The notes under the pieces: model-generated
What the model was told of the DNA's origin: nothing
Database searches by the model: none
Seen by the model: the letters and a program-made list of their open reading frames with translations, nothing else
In this document: positions 1 through 9,991 of the stretch, piece by piece
Position numbering within the stretch: the first letter of the stretch is position 1
How the letters are laid out: every line of letters begins with the position of its first letter
Program-made: the position numbers and the translations under genes
Source of the DNA: Pisolithus tinctorius
Lineage: Eukaryota > Basidiomycota > Agaricomycetes > Boletales > Pisolithaceae
Direction: 5' to 3'
DNA length: 64,000 bases
Assembly: GCA_024663395.1 (NCBI GenBank)
Contig: JANFAH010000056.1
Coordinates: 310,001-374,000 of the forward strand

Positions 1-1
1 A

Positions 2-778
2 GTTACCTTCGCTCAATCTTATCTTAAGGGTATGGCCCTGGCTTGGTTCGAGCCAGATTTGCTAAACCCCGACAACTATGACCACCCACTCTGGATGGAC
101 GACTACCATGAGTTCTTACAAGAGCTCACAACTAACTTCGGTCCGCATGATGCCATAGTGGATGCTGTCCAACAACTCGAGAACCTAACCATGAAAGATG
201 GGTCTCGAATTACTAAATACGTCGTGGAGTTCAATCGCTGGGCTTCACAGGTCAAGGACTATGGTGTCGGTGCACTCCGCCACCGCTTCTATAGCGGACT
301 TCCAGACCGCATCAAGGACGAGATCGCTCACATCGGAAAACCTTCTACCCTCGCACAACTCCGCGAACTCGCTCAGACCATCGATACGCGCTACTGGGAG
401 CGTAAAGCAGAGATCTCGCGCACCACCAAGTCCGCCTCCGACAAGTCGCAGTCTTCCAACTCCAACAATAAAGCTAAATCATCGTCCTCCTCATCCTCCG
501 CTCCAAAGTCCGACGCCAAGGGCAAGGGCAAACAGAAAGACCCACCCAAGTCCGATGCGTCCAAGTCCGATATTGCCCATCTTCTGGGCAAGGATGGCAA
601 ACTCACCTCCGCTGAACACCAGCGCAGGATGAAGAATAACCTCTGCCTCTTCTGTGGCGAGGCTGGCCATTCCGCCAAGGACTGTCCCAAGTCCACCTCT
701 CGTGCAGCCAAAGCCCGTGCAGCTACGGCTGGAACTCCGCCTACTCTGCCTGCAGAGCAGGCAGAGCCAAAAAATTAG
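2..778 (+). CDS. Gag polyprotein of the chromovirus (5'-partial)
   Basis: The frame is open from base 2, so the protein begins before the window; the Met at position 32 is internal. Gag is the structural protein that forms the virus-like particle and packages element RNA. The visible part contains the conserved retrotransposon gag core (for example [13 protein letters not shown] and [12 protein letters not shown]), then a Ser/Lys-rich linker. Near the C-terminus is a CCHC zinc knuckle, [14 protein letters not shown] (C-x2-C-x4-H-x4-C), which binds RNA. The frame ends at TAG 776-778. Pol lies in the -1 frame, with a slippery heptamer directly before the stop. Gag has no internal stop codon, unlike pol. 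Confidence 0.9.
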   Translation, partial: VTFAQSYLKGMALAWFEPDLLNPDNYDHPLWMDDYHEFLQELTTNFGPHDAIVDAVQQLENLTMKDGSRITKYVVEFNRWASQVKDYGVGALRHRFYSGLPDRIKDEIAHIGKPSTLAQLRELAQTIDTRYWERKAEISRTTKSASDKSQSSNSNNKAKSSSSSSSAPKSDAKGKGKQKDPPKSDASKSDIAHLLGKDGKLTSAEHQRRMKNNLCLFCGEAGHSAKDCPKSTSRAAKARAATAGTPPTLPAEQAEPKN

Positions 779-809
779 TCCGCTCCTCCAGGGAGCTCGC
801 ACAGCCTGG
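769..809 (+). promoter_or_regulatory. Candidate -1 ribosomal frameshift signal with H-type pseudoknot
   Basis: In the gag frame the bases read A AAA AAT (769-775) directly before the gag stop TAG (776-778), which fits the X XXY YYZ rule. A -1 slip leads into the pol frame, open from at least 721. After a 6-nt spacer, GCTCC (782-786) pairs with GGAGC (792-796). The loop bases CCAG (788-791) can pair with CTGG (806-809), giving an H-type pseudoknot. The signal is inferred from sequence; slipping was not tested. Confidence 0.6.
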
Positions 810-3800
810 GGGAAGCGTTGAACCCAACTGTGTGCAACCGGACATCCGACTCAACGCGTCCGCTCTTTCTAGTCCCAATTCTTTACTTCCGTCTGTAACT
901 CTTCTGGATTATTCTGTTGATACTGTTTCTGCGTTGATCGATTCTGGTTCTTCTCATTGCTTCGTAGATCCGTCTGTAATTAAAAAATATGCCATTCCTG
1001 TTTCCTCCGTTTCTCCGCCAATTCCGCTCCGCTTGTTCGATGGTAGTACAAATGCTGTCATTTCTCAAGAAGTAGATCTTTCCCTCCGCTTTCCTTCCGG
1101 CAATGTCAATTCCGCTTCATTTTATGTTACTCCGTTGGATTCTTCTTGTTCGCTGGTGTTAGGACACAACTGGCTCACCCACTTCAATCCGTCGATTGAC
1201 TGGGTACTGGGCAGTATATCGTTCAAACCACCGTTACAGGGAATGCCGACACCCCAGGCGCCTTCGTCACCTTCCACTGCGTCCTCCGCTTCATCTCTGC
1301 CTCCTGACCTCTCCTCGGTCCCTCCTGAGTATCGCGAGTTTGCCGACGTCTTTAGTAAAGACAAGGCCACTGAACTTCCGCCACACCGCTCGTTCGATCT
1401 CAAGATCGACCTCGAGGAAGGAGCTTCTCCACCCATCGGTACAATCTACTCTCTCTCTCCGCCAGAGCTTGAAGCTCTCTGCACCTTCATTGACGAGCAT
1501 CTTGGCTACGGCTTCATCAAACAGTCCACCTCCACTCATGGTGCCCCTGTCCTCTTTGTAAAGAAAAAGGACAGTTCACTCCGCCTCTGTGTAGACTACC
1601 GAGGACTCAACAAAATCACGAAAAAAGATCGCTATCCGCTGCCACTCATCTCCGACCTACTCGACTCTCCAAGCTGCGCTAAAGTCTATACCAAGATCGA
1701 CCTCCGCCATGCCTATCAACTGGTCCGCATCGCAGACGGAGATGAATGGAAAATGGCTTTCCGCACTCGTTATGGTTCTTACGAGTGGCGGGTAATGCCA
1801 TTCGGTCTGACTAATGCGCCTGTGGCCTTCCAGCGGTTTGTTAATAGCATCTTTGCGGACATGCTCGATGTCTGCGTCGTGGTATACCTCGATGATATCT
1901 TAATCTATTCGCAGGACATGGAGTCGCATCGCGAACACGTAAAAGAGGTACTCCGCCGCCTTTGAAAGCATGGTCTTTATGCCAAGCCAGAGAAGTGCGA
2001 GTTTCACTCCGACTCCATCGAGTACCTCGGTTATGTTCTTTCTCCCTCTGGTCTCACCATGTCCGCTGAGAAGGTTCAGGCAGTCCGCGACTGGCCTGAG
2101 CCGCGGAAGGTGCGAGACATCCAGTCTTTCCTTGGTTTTGCAAATTTCTATAGATGATTCATTAATAACTACTCCGACATCGTTGTTCCGCTCACTCGCC
2201 TCACGTGAAAGGGTGCTCCTTGGAACTTTTCCGAGGAGTGCCGCTCCGCCTTCCTCCGCCTGAAGGATGCCTTCAGCTCCGCTCCTATTCTCACTCACTG
2301 GGTCCCTGACGCTCCGCTTACAGTGGAAACCGATGCCTCCGACTATGCCATTGCTGGCATTTTGTCGATCACCTGCTCCAACGGTGAACTCCGCCCAGTC
2401 GCTTTCTACTCCCGCACCATGACCGCGCCAGAACTCAATTATGATACCCACGACAAGGAGCTGTTGGCCATCTTCAAGGCCTTCCACCATTGGCGGCATT
2501 ACTTAGAAGGCTCTGCCTTACCTGTCGACGTGGTGACGGACCACAAAAACCTTGAGTACTTTTCTACCTCTAAGGTTCTCACTCGTTGACAGGCCCGCTG
2601 GTTGGAGTACCTTTCACAGTTTAATCTCTCTATCCGCTTCCCACCTGGCCTCTTGGGAGCCAAACCCGACGCACTTACACAACGTTGGGACGTCTACCCA
2701 AAAGGGGGGGATAGGGACTACGCGCAGGTAAATCCTCACAATCTCCGCCCTATGTTTACACAGGAGCAACTCGCGTCGTCCCTCTGTACCACTACCCTCA
2801 TGGCACCTGTGCTCCACGCCGCCATGGTCTTCGATGTTGAGTGCTTGCACTCTGACATCATCTCCACCCTACCATCCGACCCTGTCTCCGCCAGCCATCT
2901 TCCAACTCTGACTAAGCCTCGGTGGTCCTTGGACTCCAACGGTCTACTCTGCCTTGACGGTCGCATCTTTGTCCCTGACATTGATGATCTCTGCCTTCGA
3001 GTGCTTCGGTTCAAGCATGATCATCCTCTAGCAGGCCATTTCGGGCAAAACCGCACCTTAGAACTCGTCCGTAGGGGCTACGTGTGGCCCAACCTCCGCT
3101 CCGATGTAAGGGAATACGTCAGGTCTTGCACTGCCTGTGGACAGAGCAAAACTCCGCGTCACTGCCCTTATGGTCTACTGAAGCAACTCCCCATCCCAGA
3201 GAGACCTTGGAACTCCATCTCCATGGACTTCATCAAACACCTCCCCAACTCCGATGGCTACTCCGCCATACTCATGGTAGTGGACCGCCTCTCAAAGCAA
3301 GCAGTGTTCATCCCCACCCATGACTCCGTCACCTCCGCCGAACTCGCTAAGCTCTTCCTTACCCATGTCTTCTCCAAGCACGGAGTACCAGCTAATGTCA
3401 CCTCCGACAGAGGTCCTGAGTTCATCTCACACTTCTTCCGCTCTCTAGGAAAGGCCCTTGATATGCGTCTTCACTTCACTTCGGGTTACCACCCAGAAGG
3501 CAATGGCCAGACCGAGCGAACGAACCAGACCCTCGAACAGTACCTTCATGTTTACTGTAACTACCAACAAGACAACTGGGCTGAGCTGTTACCTCTAGCG
3601 GAGTTCGCTTTCAACAACGCACCAAGTGCGACTACTGGAGTTTCTCCCTTCTTCGCTAACAAGGGATACCATCCAAACTTGTCTGTGATCCCTGATCAAG
3701 ACTTCACCTCTCCGAGGGCTCACGACTATGTCATCGAGCTCTCCGCCCTTCATGACTTCCTCCGCTCCGAAATGTCTGCCACTCAACAGCGCTACCAGGG

Positions 3801-4308
3801 TCCAGCAGATGCTGAACACATACCTCCGCCTGAGTTCAAGGTCGGAGAACAGGCCTACGTCAAAGCCAAGTACTTCCGCTCAACTCATCCTTTGGAAAAA
3901 CTCTCCGAAAAGTACTTAGGTCCATTCACCATCTTGACCAGGCCAGGTACGCACTCCGTCACCCTTAATCTCCCTGACTCTATGCGCTCGGTACATCCGG
4001 TCTTCCATGTCTCACAACTGGAAGCCGCAGCGGCTAACCCTTTCCCAAACTGACAACAACCTCCGCCTCCACCAGTGGATGTCGATGGTGACCTTGAGTA
4101 CAAAGTATCAGAGATACTCAACTCTAAGGTGGACTGCTGTCGCCGCCATTGCCAACTCTTGTATCTAGTCTGCTGGGCTGGTTATGAGAACACCGACGAA
4201 GAAACCTCTTGGTTGCTTGCAACTGAGCTGGATCACACTTCCGACATAGTATCCACTTTCCATGAACGCTATCCGCATAAACCTGGCCCGTACCAACCTC
4301 CACCATAA
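776..4308 (+). pseudogene. Pol polyprotein (PR-RT-RNase H-IN-chromodomain), interrupted by five TGA codons
   Basis: One frame runs from the gag overlap to TAA 4306-4308. Domains in order: aspartic protease (LIDSGSS near 930), reverse transcriptase with the YLDD catalytic box (near 1887), RNase H (TDAS near 2330), integrase with an H-H-C-C zinc region (near 3015-3150) and a D,D-35-E core (MDF, SDRGPEF, GNGQTERTNQ), and a C-terminal chromodomain (about 4090-4290). The chromodomain binds modified histone tails and steers integration. The frame is broken by TGA at 1963, 2155, 2206, 2587 and 4051, all in phase, with no frameshift. Family comparison puts arginine at each site. The copy is therefore recently inactivated but otherwise full length. 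Confidence 0.9.
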
Positions 4309-4469
4309 TACTCCGCCTACATAAACTTCCTCCACAGGCCAACTCCGCCTCTTACCGAACTACCTTAAGTACTTTAGAATTTTCTCCGCTTATCCGTTTC
4401 ACTTCTCAGAGTCACAAGCAAAAAACACAAGCCTATCTCGTAGTAATACAAAATATACAGACTAAAGAC

Positions 4470-4509
4470 AAAAAAAAAAAGAGAAGAAAAAGAAAAAGAA
4501 AAAAGAAAA
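4470..4509 (+). repeat. 40-nt pure purine tract between pol and the antisense gene
   Basis: An uninterrupted A-rich purine run with scattered G lies 160 bases after the pol stop and 10 bases past the stop of the antisense gene. It could act as a poly(A)/termination region for the two convergent genes, or as an internal plus-strand primer like a central polypurine tract. Sequence alone does not decide. Confidence 0.6.
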
Positions 4510-4519
4510 CAACACTACT

Positions 4520-5750
4520 CTACTCTTCCATCACTTGTCCTCCGCCACCCTCCTGTTCTTCGTCGCCTTCCTGCTCCCCTTCGACTTCTTCCTCATTATC
4601 TCCCTCCGCACCTTCATCCGCTTCCTCTCGCTGGTCCTCCGCCACCTCCGACTGCGGCCTCTTCCATCCTCCTCCTGCACGTTCGAACTCGGCCACTCTG
4701 GCCTCACACGCATCCTCCCTCCTCCTCATCTCCGCCCACTCTGCCCAGGCGTGGTACAGCGCCCACTCGTCGGCAGTCCGCTCTGCAGCCTCCACCATCC
4801 GCTCCGCTGCCTCTGCCATCCTCTCGAAGGCCAGCGCAGTGGTCTCATGCGCTTCAGCCTGCCTCTCCATGGCCTGCAGCTGCCGCTCCCTCTCCCACTC
4901 CACCCACCGCATGTGTACTCCCGCCCCTGAGGGACCCTCAAGCGGTGTTGCTGGCTCCTCCTCACCCTCTCCGCCTGCCTCCCGCTCGTCGTCCGCTTCC
5001 TCCGTCTCTGTCGCTTTCTCCTTTCCCTTCCCTCGCGTCCTCTTCTTCTTCTCCCCTCGGGAGCTCCCCATCCCTGCTCTCTTCCGCGAAGGCCCCACCA
5101 CCACCTCTTCCCGCGTCCAGCTGCATGTCTTCTTCTTGTTGTGGCAGGGCACGCAGGCCCTGGTCTTGCCCTGTCCCAGCTCGCACTGCCCCGCTGTCAG
5201 ACTTGCTATACAGCGAGTGCAGGGGGCTCTTCTGGTCGCGGTGACCACCACAGAGGTCCCAGGGACCTTCTGGGCGGTGTTGACATCATACACCGTGCCG
5301 CATAATCTAAGAAAATAAAAACTGCGAGTCAGCTCCGCCTGACTCACAGTACTCCGCCACTCACCTTTGTGCGGCCTCATTCCGCTTGGCCTGAGCCCTC
5401 TCCTCAGAGGCCCTCTGCCTCTGCCTCTGCCTCTCTGCCTCCTCCTCTGCCGCCTTCTTCCTTCGAGCCTCCTCTTCCTCCTCCACTCTCTTCCTCCGCT
5501 CCACCTCCAACCTCTCCTCCTCCGCCTTCCGCCTCTTGGCCTCCTTGCGTTTGGCCTTGCGCTCTGCCTCGCGTTCTCTCTCTCTCTGCTCAGTCTCCTC
5601 TCGACGGCGCACCTTCTCCGCGGACTTCTCCCGCTTGGTGTCGGTGGAGTCGTCTGTGAGAACGGCCAGTTCTTCATCCGCGACTTGGGAGTAGTCGCGG
5701 ACATGGCCAGGGGTTGGCTGGGGGGTTCTGCTCTGGCACTGGGAAGACAT
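4520..5750 (-). CDS. Antisense, spliced retrotransposon gene: coiled coil plus six-cysteine cluster
   Basis: Exon 1 is 5750-5365 and exon 2 is 5306-4520. The intron has GTGAGT and a pyrimidine-rich TTTCTTAG acceptor; the product is 390 residues. The start ATG at 5750 is the first in frame with the coiled coil. Residues about 38-128 are almost entirely Glu/Lys/Arg/Ala and should form a long charged coiled coil. Residues 158-190 hold six cysteines spaced C-x2-C-x8-C-x9-C-x2-C-x6-C, close to the fungal Zn2Cys6 pattern (first loop x8 instead of x6). A second Ala/Glu-rich helix and an acidic tail follow. It lies between pol and the 3' LTR, opposite to the element's own transcript. The function is unknown; a DNA- or nucleic-acid-binding regulator is one possibility. 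The reading frame is intact although pol is dead. Confidence 0.75.
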
Positions 5751-5930
5751 GATGATGGGGGATGGGATACGAAGGTTCAGTACCCTAACACGTGTTTTTA
5801 AGCGGTACTTCGAACTCTGACGGAGCTCCGCCGCGGCTAAAGCCATTATCCTCGAGGCATCAAAATAATTTCAAATGATCAACTCGTGTTGATCTCGTCC
5901 TGTACATGCGGCCTTCAGGGGTTCAGGCCC

Positions 5931-5941
5931 TAAGGGGGGGG
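5931..5941 (+). other. 3' polypurine tract of the chromovirus
   Basis: TAA followed by eight G lies just before CAC and the LTR start TGTCACG at 5945. This is the expected position for the primer of plus-strand DNA synthesis. Confidence 0.75.
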
Positions 5942-5944
5942 CAC

Positions 5945-6657
5945 TGTCACGACCGTGCATTCATTATAAGTCCCTATACGCTCCGCACCCTACTCCACCA
6001 GTTGTTCACTCACTCCGCACCAACTCCGCCCAACATCTGCTGTTTACGAACAATCTCCGCTCCGACTGCTGTCGGACTTGTGTTACTCTCCTACTGGACC
6101 GAGCGGTCCGTTCTCTGAGGGGCATGTGACTACCTTCGCAGTCAGGTACTCCGCAGTGTGCTCACCGCATGGTCCAGCGCCTGGACTATTTCCTTTTCTG
6201 GATGTTCTGTGTTACCCGTTCGTATGTCCTCCGTCCACCCTTCATTCGTCGTCCAGGAAATTTTACTTGAAAATTTATCAGTCTCCGTATGTCAGTTCCG
6301 ATTCCGGTTACTGTACCTCCGTAGCAGTATAAAAGCATGTACTGTACTCCGCTGTTCTTCAGTACGAATATCAACTTAGTTCCTACTCCCTCTGATTCCA
6401 TCTTCTGCCTGTCAGAGTTATCTCCGACTCTCCATCTGTACTCTCCCTCTGAAATACGAGGGCTGAGATCGTGCAAGGGGGTAGTGCACGAGCTAAACCT
6501 GACACCCTCACTCCGCTCTGCCTTTGTCTTGGCGGTCTTCGTTCCTGCTGACACTCCGCTAGTCGGAGTTCTGTTTTTCTGTGTCGGACTTGCTTCCGGA
6601 CCCTCCTCCAGACCTTGTTAAGCGTCGGAGTTGGTCGGAGTAGGCCCGGACTTGACA
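5945..6657 (+). repeat. 3' long terminal repeat of the chromovirus (713 bp)
   Basis: It begins TGTCACGACC and ends TTGACA; TGTCA and TGACA form the short terminal inverted repeat. The left end follows the polypurine tract and the right end abuts Plavaka coding sequence. A TATA box lies at 6328. The CTCCG motif that is frequent in the internal region is also frequent here. The partner 5' LTR is outside the window, so LTR divergence cannot be measured. Confidence 0.9.
6328..6335 (+). promoter_or_regulatory. LTR TATA box
   Basis: TATAAAAG lies in the middle of the LTR, the usual place for the U3 promoter that drives retrotransposon transcription. Confidence 0.6.
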
Positions 6658-8189
6658 ATCGCAGCTGTTGCCCCATATACTGGGCTGCAGTGTTTCCCTC
6701 AAGGTTGACACTTCAAACAGTGGACTGGTGACGATTCCAAGGGCCTTATGAAGGTGTGCTCATCCATATTTCCTTCATGTGATTATTGACCAGTCCTTCA
6801 CAGGTTTACATCACAGCAATTGAGGGTTATGTTCCACAATACATTGTCTTCACTTTTCGAGCCTTTCTGGAATTTTGTTACCTCGTTCATTGGAACATTA
6901 TCACTCAACAGATGCTTGTTGAAATTGACAATGCACTCAGGCACTTCCACCTTTATTGCGAAGTCTTCTGGAATGCTGGGGTAGTTGATACCTTCTCACT
7001 GCCCTGGCAACACACTATGAAGCATTACTACCACCTTATCTGTCAGTTCAGCACACCTAATGGCCTCTGCTCTTCAATTACAGAGTCCAAACATATTAAG
7101 GCCATCAAATAGCCTTATCAGTGCACTAACTGCTTTCAAGCTCTTGGACAGATGCTTTTGATCAACCAGAGGCTTGACAAGCTCATTGCCACATGCGCTG
7201 ACTTCAAAGAATGTGGTATGTTAAATGAACTGTTGCTATCACATGTGCTCAGGGCTCTAGGTACAAGTATTAATCCTACAATTTGCCCCTTTCTGACAGG
7301 CATTCAGGTCAATGTTCCAACGATGCTGATGATCTGTGTGACCAAGTTGGGGAAAGCCATGACATGGCTGATGAAATCAAAGAACAAGCAGGGAGTTATG
7401 AGGAGGAACTGGGTGATGCTGTTGATGCTCCCAGGTCAGTTGAGGCCCATGTATCATTGGCTCATACCCATCATATGTCTCAACCTTCCACTCTGTACAT
7501 ACTCAGATGCTAACTGGTTTAAATATCTTAGAACATAAGCGCACAAGGACTGTAGGCACCCTAGCAGCTGAGCTCTGCCTGCCACAGCTTCCCAACATTC
7601 TGCACCACTTCCTCTACTCACAACTCTTTCCCACTGATGATCTGGATGACATTGCCCTCAATGAGTGCCCACCCTATGATGGTAGCATGTGTGTCTACAA
7701 CTCTCTGTGTTCCACTTTTTTTGCACTGAGCAATCTATGTGGCCTCTATGGCATGTGCCATGAGTACATTCATTCCTGCCCCATGTGGAGGAATGAAGGA
7801 CCCCGTTTCAACTGTGTCTTTGTTGTAACCAATCCAGAGGCAGAGGGTATGTGTGGACTGGACATTGCCCACATTCTGTGCTTTTTTCGTTCAAGTATCA
7901 AGGCACTTTGTATCCGTGCACTGTCATACGTTGGTTTGATTGCATGGGGGATGGCCCAGATGTAGCTACAGGGATGTGGATCGTCCGCCCAAGTTACAAT
8001 GCATGCAATGTCCCACACATTGCCATCATTCACATCAATGTGATATATCGTGCAGCCCATCTCATCCCCATTTATGCTGCCCACAACATCAACACCAGAG
8101 ACATCAAGCCTCATGACTCCTACAATACATTCAATTCCTTCTATGTCAACAAATTCACTGACCATCATGCATTTGAAATTGCATTCTAG
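6658..8189 (+). pseudogene. Plavaka-type (KDZ-related) transposase, 3' part, degenerate
   Basis: Conserved Plavaka blocks follow one another over three frames: IAAVAPYTGL, HFKQWTGDDSK, an intron (6754-6803, GTGTGC to TTCACAG), AIEGYVPQYIVFTFRAFLEF, PNGLCSSITESKHIKAIK, QMLLINQRLDKL, and at the end WFDCMGDGPDVATGMWIVRP and FYVNKFTDHHAFEIAF, the normal C-terminus of the family. Plavaka elements are cut-and-paste DNA transposons common in agaricomycetes. Lesions include a TGA in the FPQG block (about 6703), TAG at 7109 and several frameshifts. The 5' part must lie left of the window, because the chromovirus is inserted within this gene directly before the first codon seen here. Confidence 0.85.
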
Positions 8190-9501
8190 CTCGCTGTGGT
8201 ATGCTCAATGTGTACTTGAGAACCACTTGAATCAATTGGCCATATTTACCATGTAACATTTACTATCCAATTCCTGTCCATGAGTTGAAGCAGGTTCATC
8301 TATCAAGTTGACTGGTGGTGGCCTCCACTAATTAGTATCCCAGACTCTGTGCTGGACGCATACTCATGTGCCATCTGAATCAACCTGTACATTTCTGAGG
8401 TGTGTCATGTCATCTCACAGTGACTACAGTCGCTAAAGAATGCCCAAGCGGCTGGTGGTCAGCTTCCTGCTGCCCCTGGTCTGCAAGATGTTCACCCAAT
8501 GCCTATGCTAACCTGTCTACACTTCCACCTGGCTTGAGTGGCCCTCCACTCCTCCTTCAGTCGACTTCCACCCACCCCTTACTTAGGTCCAACTCTAGAG
8601 GTCCAGGAAATAACAATAGCCTTCATTTGCCCCTGCCTCCTTTGCCTGTTAGCCATGCCTCTCCTCCATTCAGGGGTCCTCCCCCTCCTGTTTCCATCGA
8701 TGAATTGTGGCATCCCACCTCTCACACCCCACTTGCCCCCATGGACATCAATCGCCCCCATCACCATGACTTCTCTGGCCCTTCCCGGGATAGTGTTGGT
8801 CATGGCCCTGCTGGTCACCCATGTCTCTTGCTGCACCACCCCATCCCACAACAGCAGCTCTCAACAGAAGAACTGTGATCTTCTGCCAACCAGGATCTAG
8901 CACAGCACTCAGAGTACTTCAACCACCCACTACATGTCCCTTTGGGATCCGCATCACCTGCTCCCCATCCCACTTGCCCTTGCTCTCCTGTTTCCACCTT
9001 CCTGGCCTACCCTCCTCCAAGTCATCAGCCAATCGAGCCAGCTTCCCAGTGTACACTGCCTTTGTATCTGCATGAGCTACATGCAGCAGATCGCAATATG
9101 GCCTGGGATCACTGCGGTCCTCACCCAGAGCACCATCATGACTGGGAGGATTGCGACCACCACAGACATTCCAAATATCCGACTCACCCCTTCGCAGCAA
9201 CCTTACTATGCCTCCCATTCCCCAGGACCTCACCACGCCCTGAGTCCCATGGAGATGTCACCTTGCTCTGCCCATCACTCGCAGCCTCATTGGGACTCAA
9301 AGCCCCCCAGTGGCCCATCCCATCAACCTTTGGGTCCTCCTGAAAGCAGGCACTGGTGCTATGATCCCACCAGATTTGATGCACATGAACATCTGGTGGA
9401 GCAAGACGTGGAGTCAAGCAGGCACTCAAGTTCAGTTGTCAACTCACCAGAGGCAGTACCTTGCATTCCACTACATACAAATATTTGTAGAAATATCTGT
9501 A
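8190..9501 (+). other. Unassigned repeat-island sequence with Pro/His/Ser-rich open frames
   Basis: No known domain was recognised. Between 8402 and 9515 overlapping frames on the plus strand encode proline-, histidine- and serine-rich protein; none is clearly intact. This may be a decayed gene carried with the transposons, or low-complexity sequence that happens to lack stops. Confidence 0.4.
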
Positions 9502-9629
9502 GGCTACCTCAGTAGTGAACAAACTACTGAGTGTATTAATGTACCTGTAGGCTACTTCAGGATGTCAGTATAGTAGAATACTTGTAATATAAACAGACTT
9601 ACCCTCAGTAGTGAACAAACTACTGAGGG
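9502..9629. repeat. Two copies of a perfect short hairpin (CTCAGTAGT-GAACAA-ACTACTGAG)
   Basis: Copy 1 is 9508-9531 (9-bp stem). Copy 2 is 9602-9629 (stem extended to 11 bp by CC/GG). Both have the same 6-base loop. The phrase TGTAGGCTAC also occurs twice here (about 9499 and 9547). Function unknown; the segment looks like a terminal or subterminal part of a small mobile element. Confidence 0.7.
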
Positions 9630-9991
9630 AATACTAGTAGAAAATACTACAAGTAGGTGCGCTATTTCAGCTTATGTAAGCAGCCAAAACATCGCACAGT
9701 GGTCAAGTACCACAGGGGCACTTTATGTTCCAACAATATTCACATGTCCATGTCTCCAGAGCCTTCATCAGCCGACTCAAAGAACAGGAGGAAGCAGCCA
9801 CAACTGGTGAAGGACAAGGATTCAGACACACAAAGTATCAGTGGGTCAATCCCTAGTGATGCCCCAAAGAGGAAGAAGCATCAACACTGGGCCAAGGATG
9901 ACTCTGGATTACCCACTAATCTACCTGCATCATTCAAGGTTCCTTCATTCTCAGCGAAGGATGGACAGGACATGACAAGTTTGAGCGGTTC
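9630..9991 (+). other. Unassigned sequence directly left of solo LTR 1
   Basis: A plus-strand frame (from 9657) encodes a Ser/Lys-rich stretch that runs into the LTR. If the LTR is removed, the frame reads on past 10956 for about 15 codons. This suggests the LTR entered a coding-like repeat, but no family was recognised. Confidence 0.35.

Larger units (their letters stand above)
1..6657 (+). mobile_element. Ty3/gypsy chromovirus, 3' part (gag to 3' LTR)
   Basis: The order gag, protease, reverse transcriptase, RNase H, integrase, chromodomain, polypurine tract and LTR is that of a chromovirus, the chromodomain clade of Ty3/gypsy elements. The 5' LTR and the start of gag lie left of the window. 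The right border at 6657 is fixed by the LTR end TTGACA and by the fact that Plavaka transposase coding resumes at the next base. The predicted 5-bp target duplication is ATCGC (6658-6662), to be matched left of the window. An extra antisense gene lies between pol and the LTR. The copy is not autonomous as read, because pol carries five stop codons. Confidence 0.93.

Noticed and set aside
1963..4053. TGA read as arginine (recoding) in pol
   Set aside because: Host genes in the same window use TGA as a normal stop (for example KDM4-like, epl1 neighbours, mitochondrial S10 region), so CpG decay is the simpler reading.
4520..5704. Single-exon 394-codon reading of the antisense gene
   Set aside because: Its first 120 codons are the wrong frame of the coiled-coil exon and cross a good intron; the spliced two-exon model gives a coherent coiled coil.
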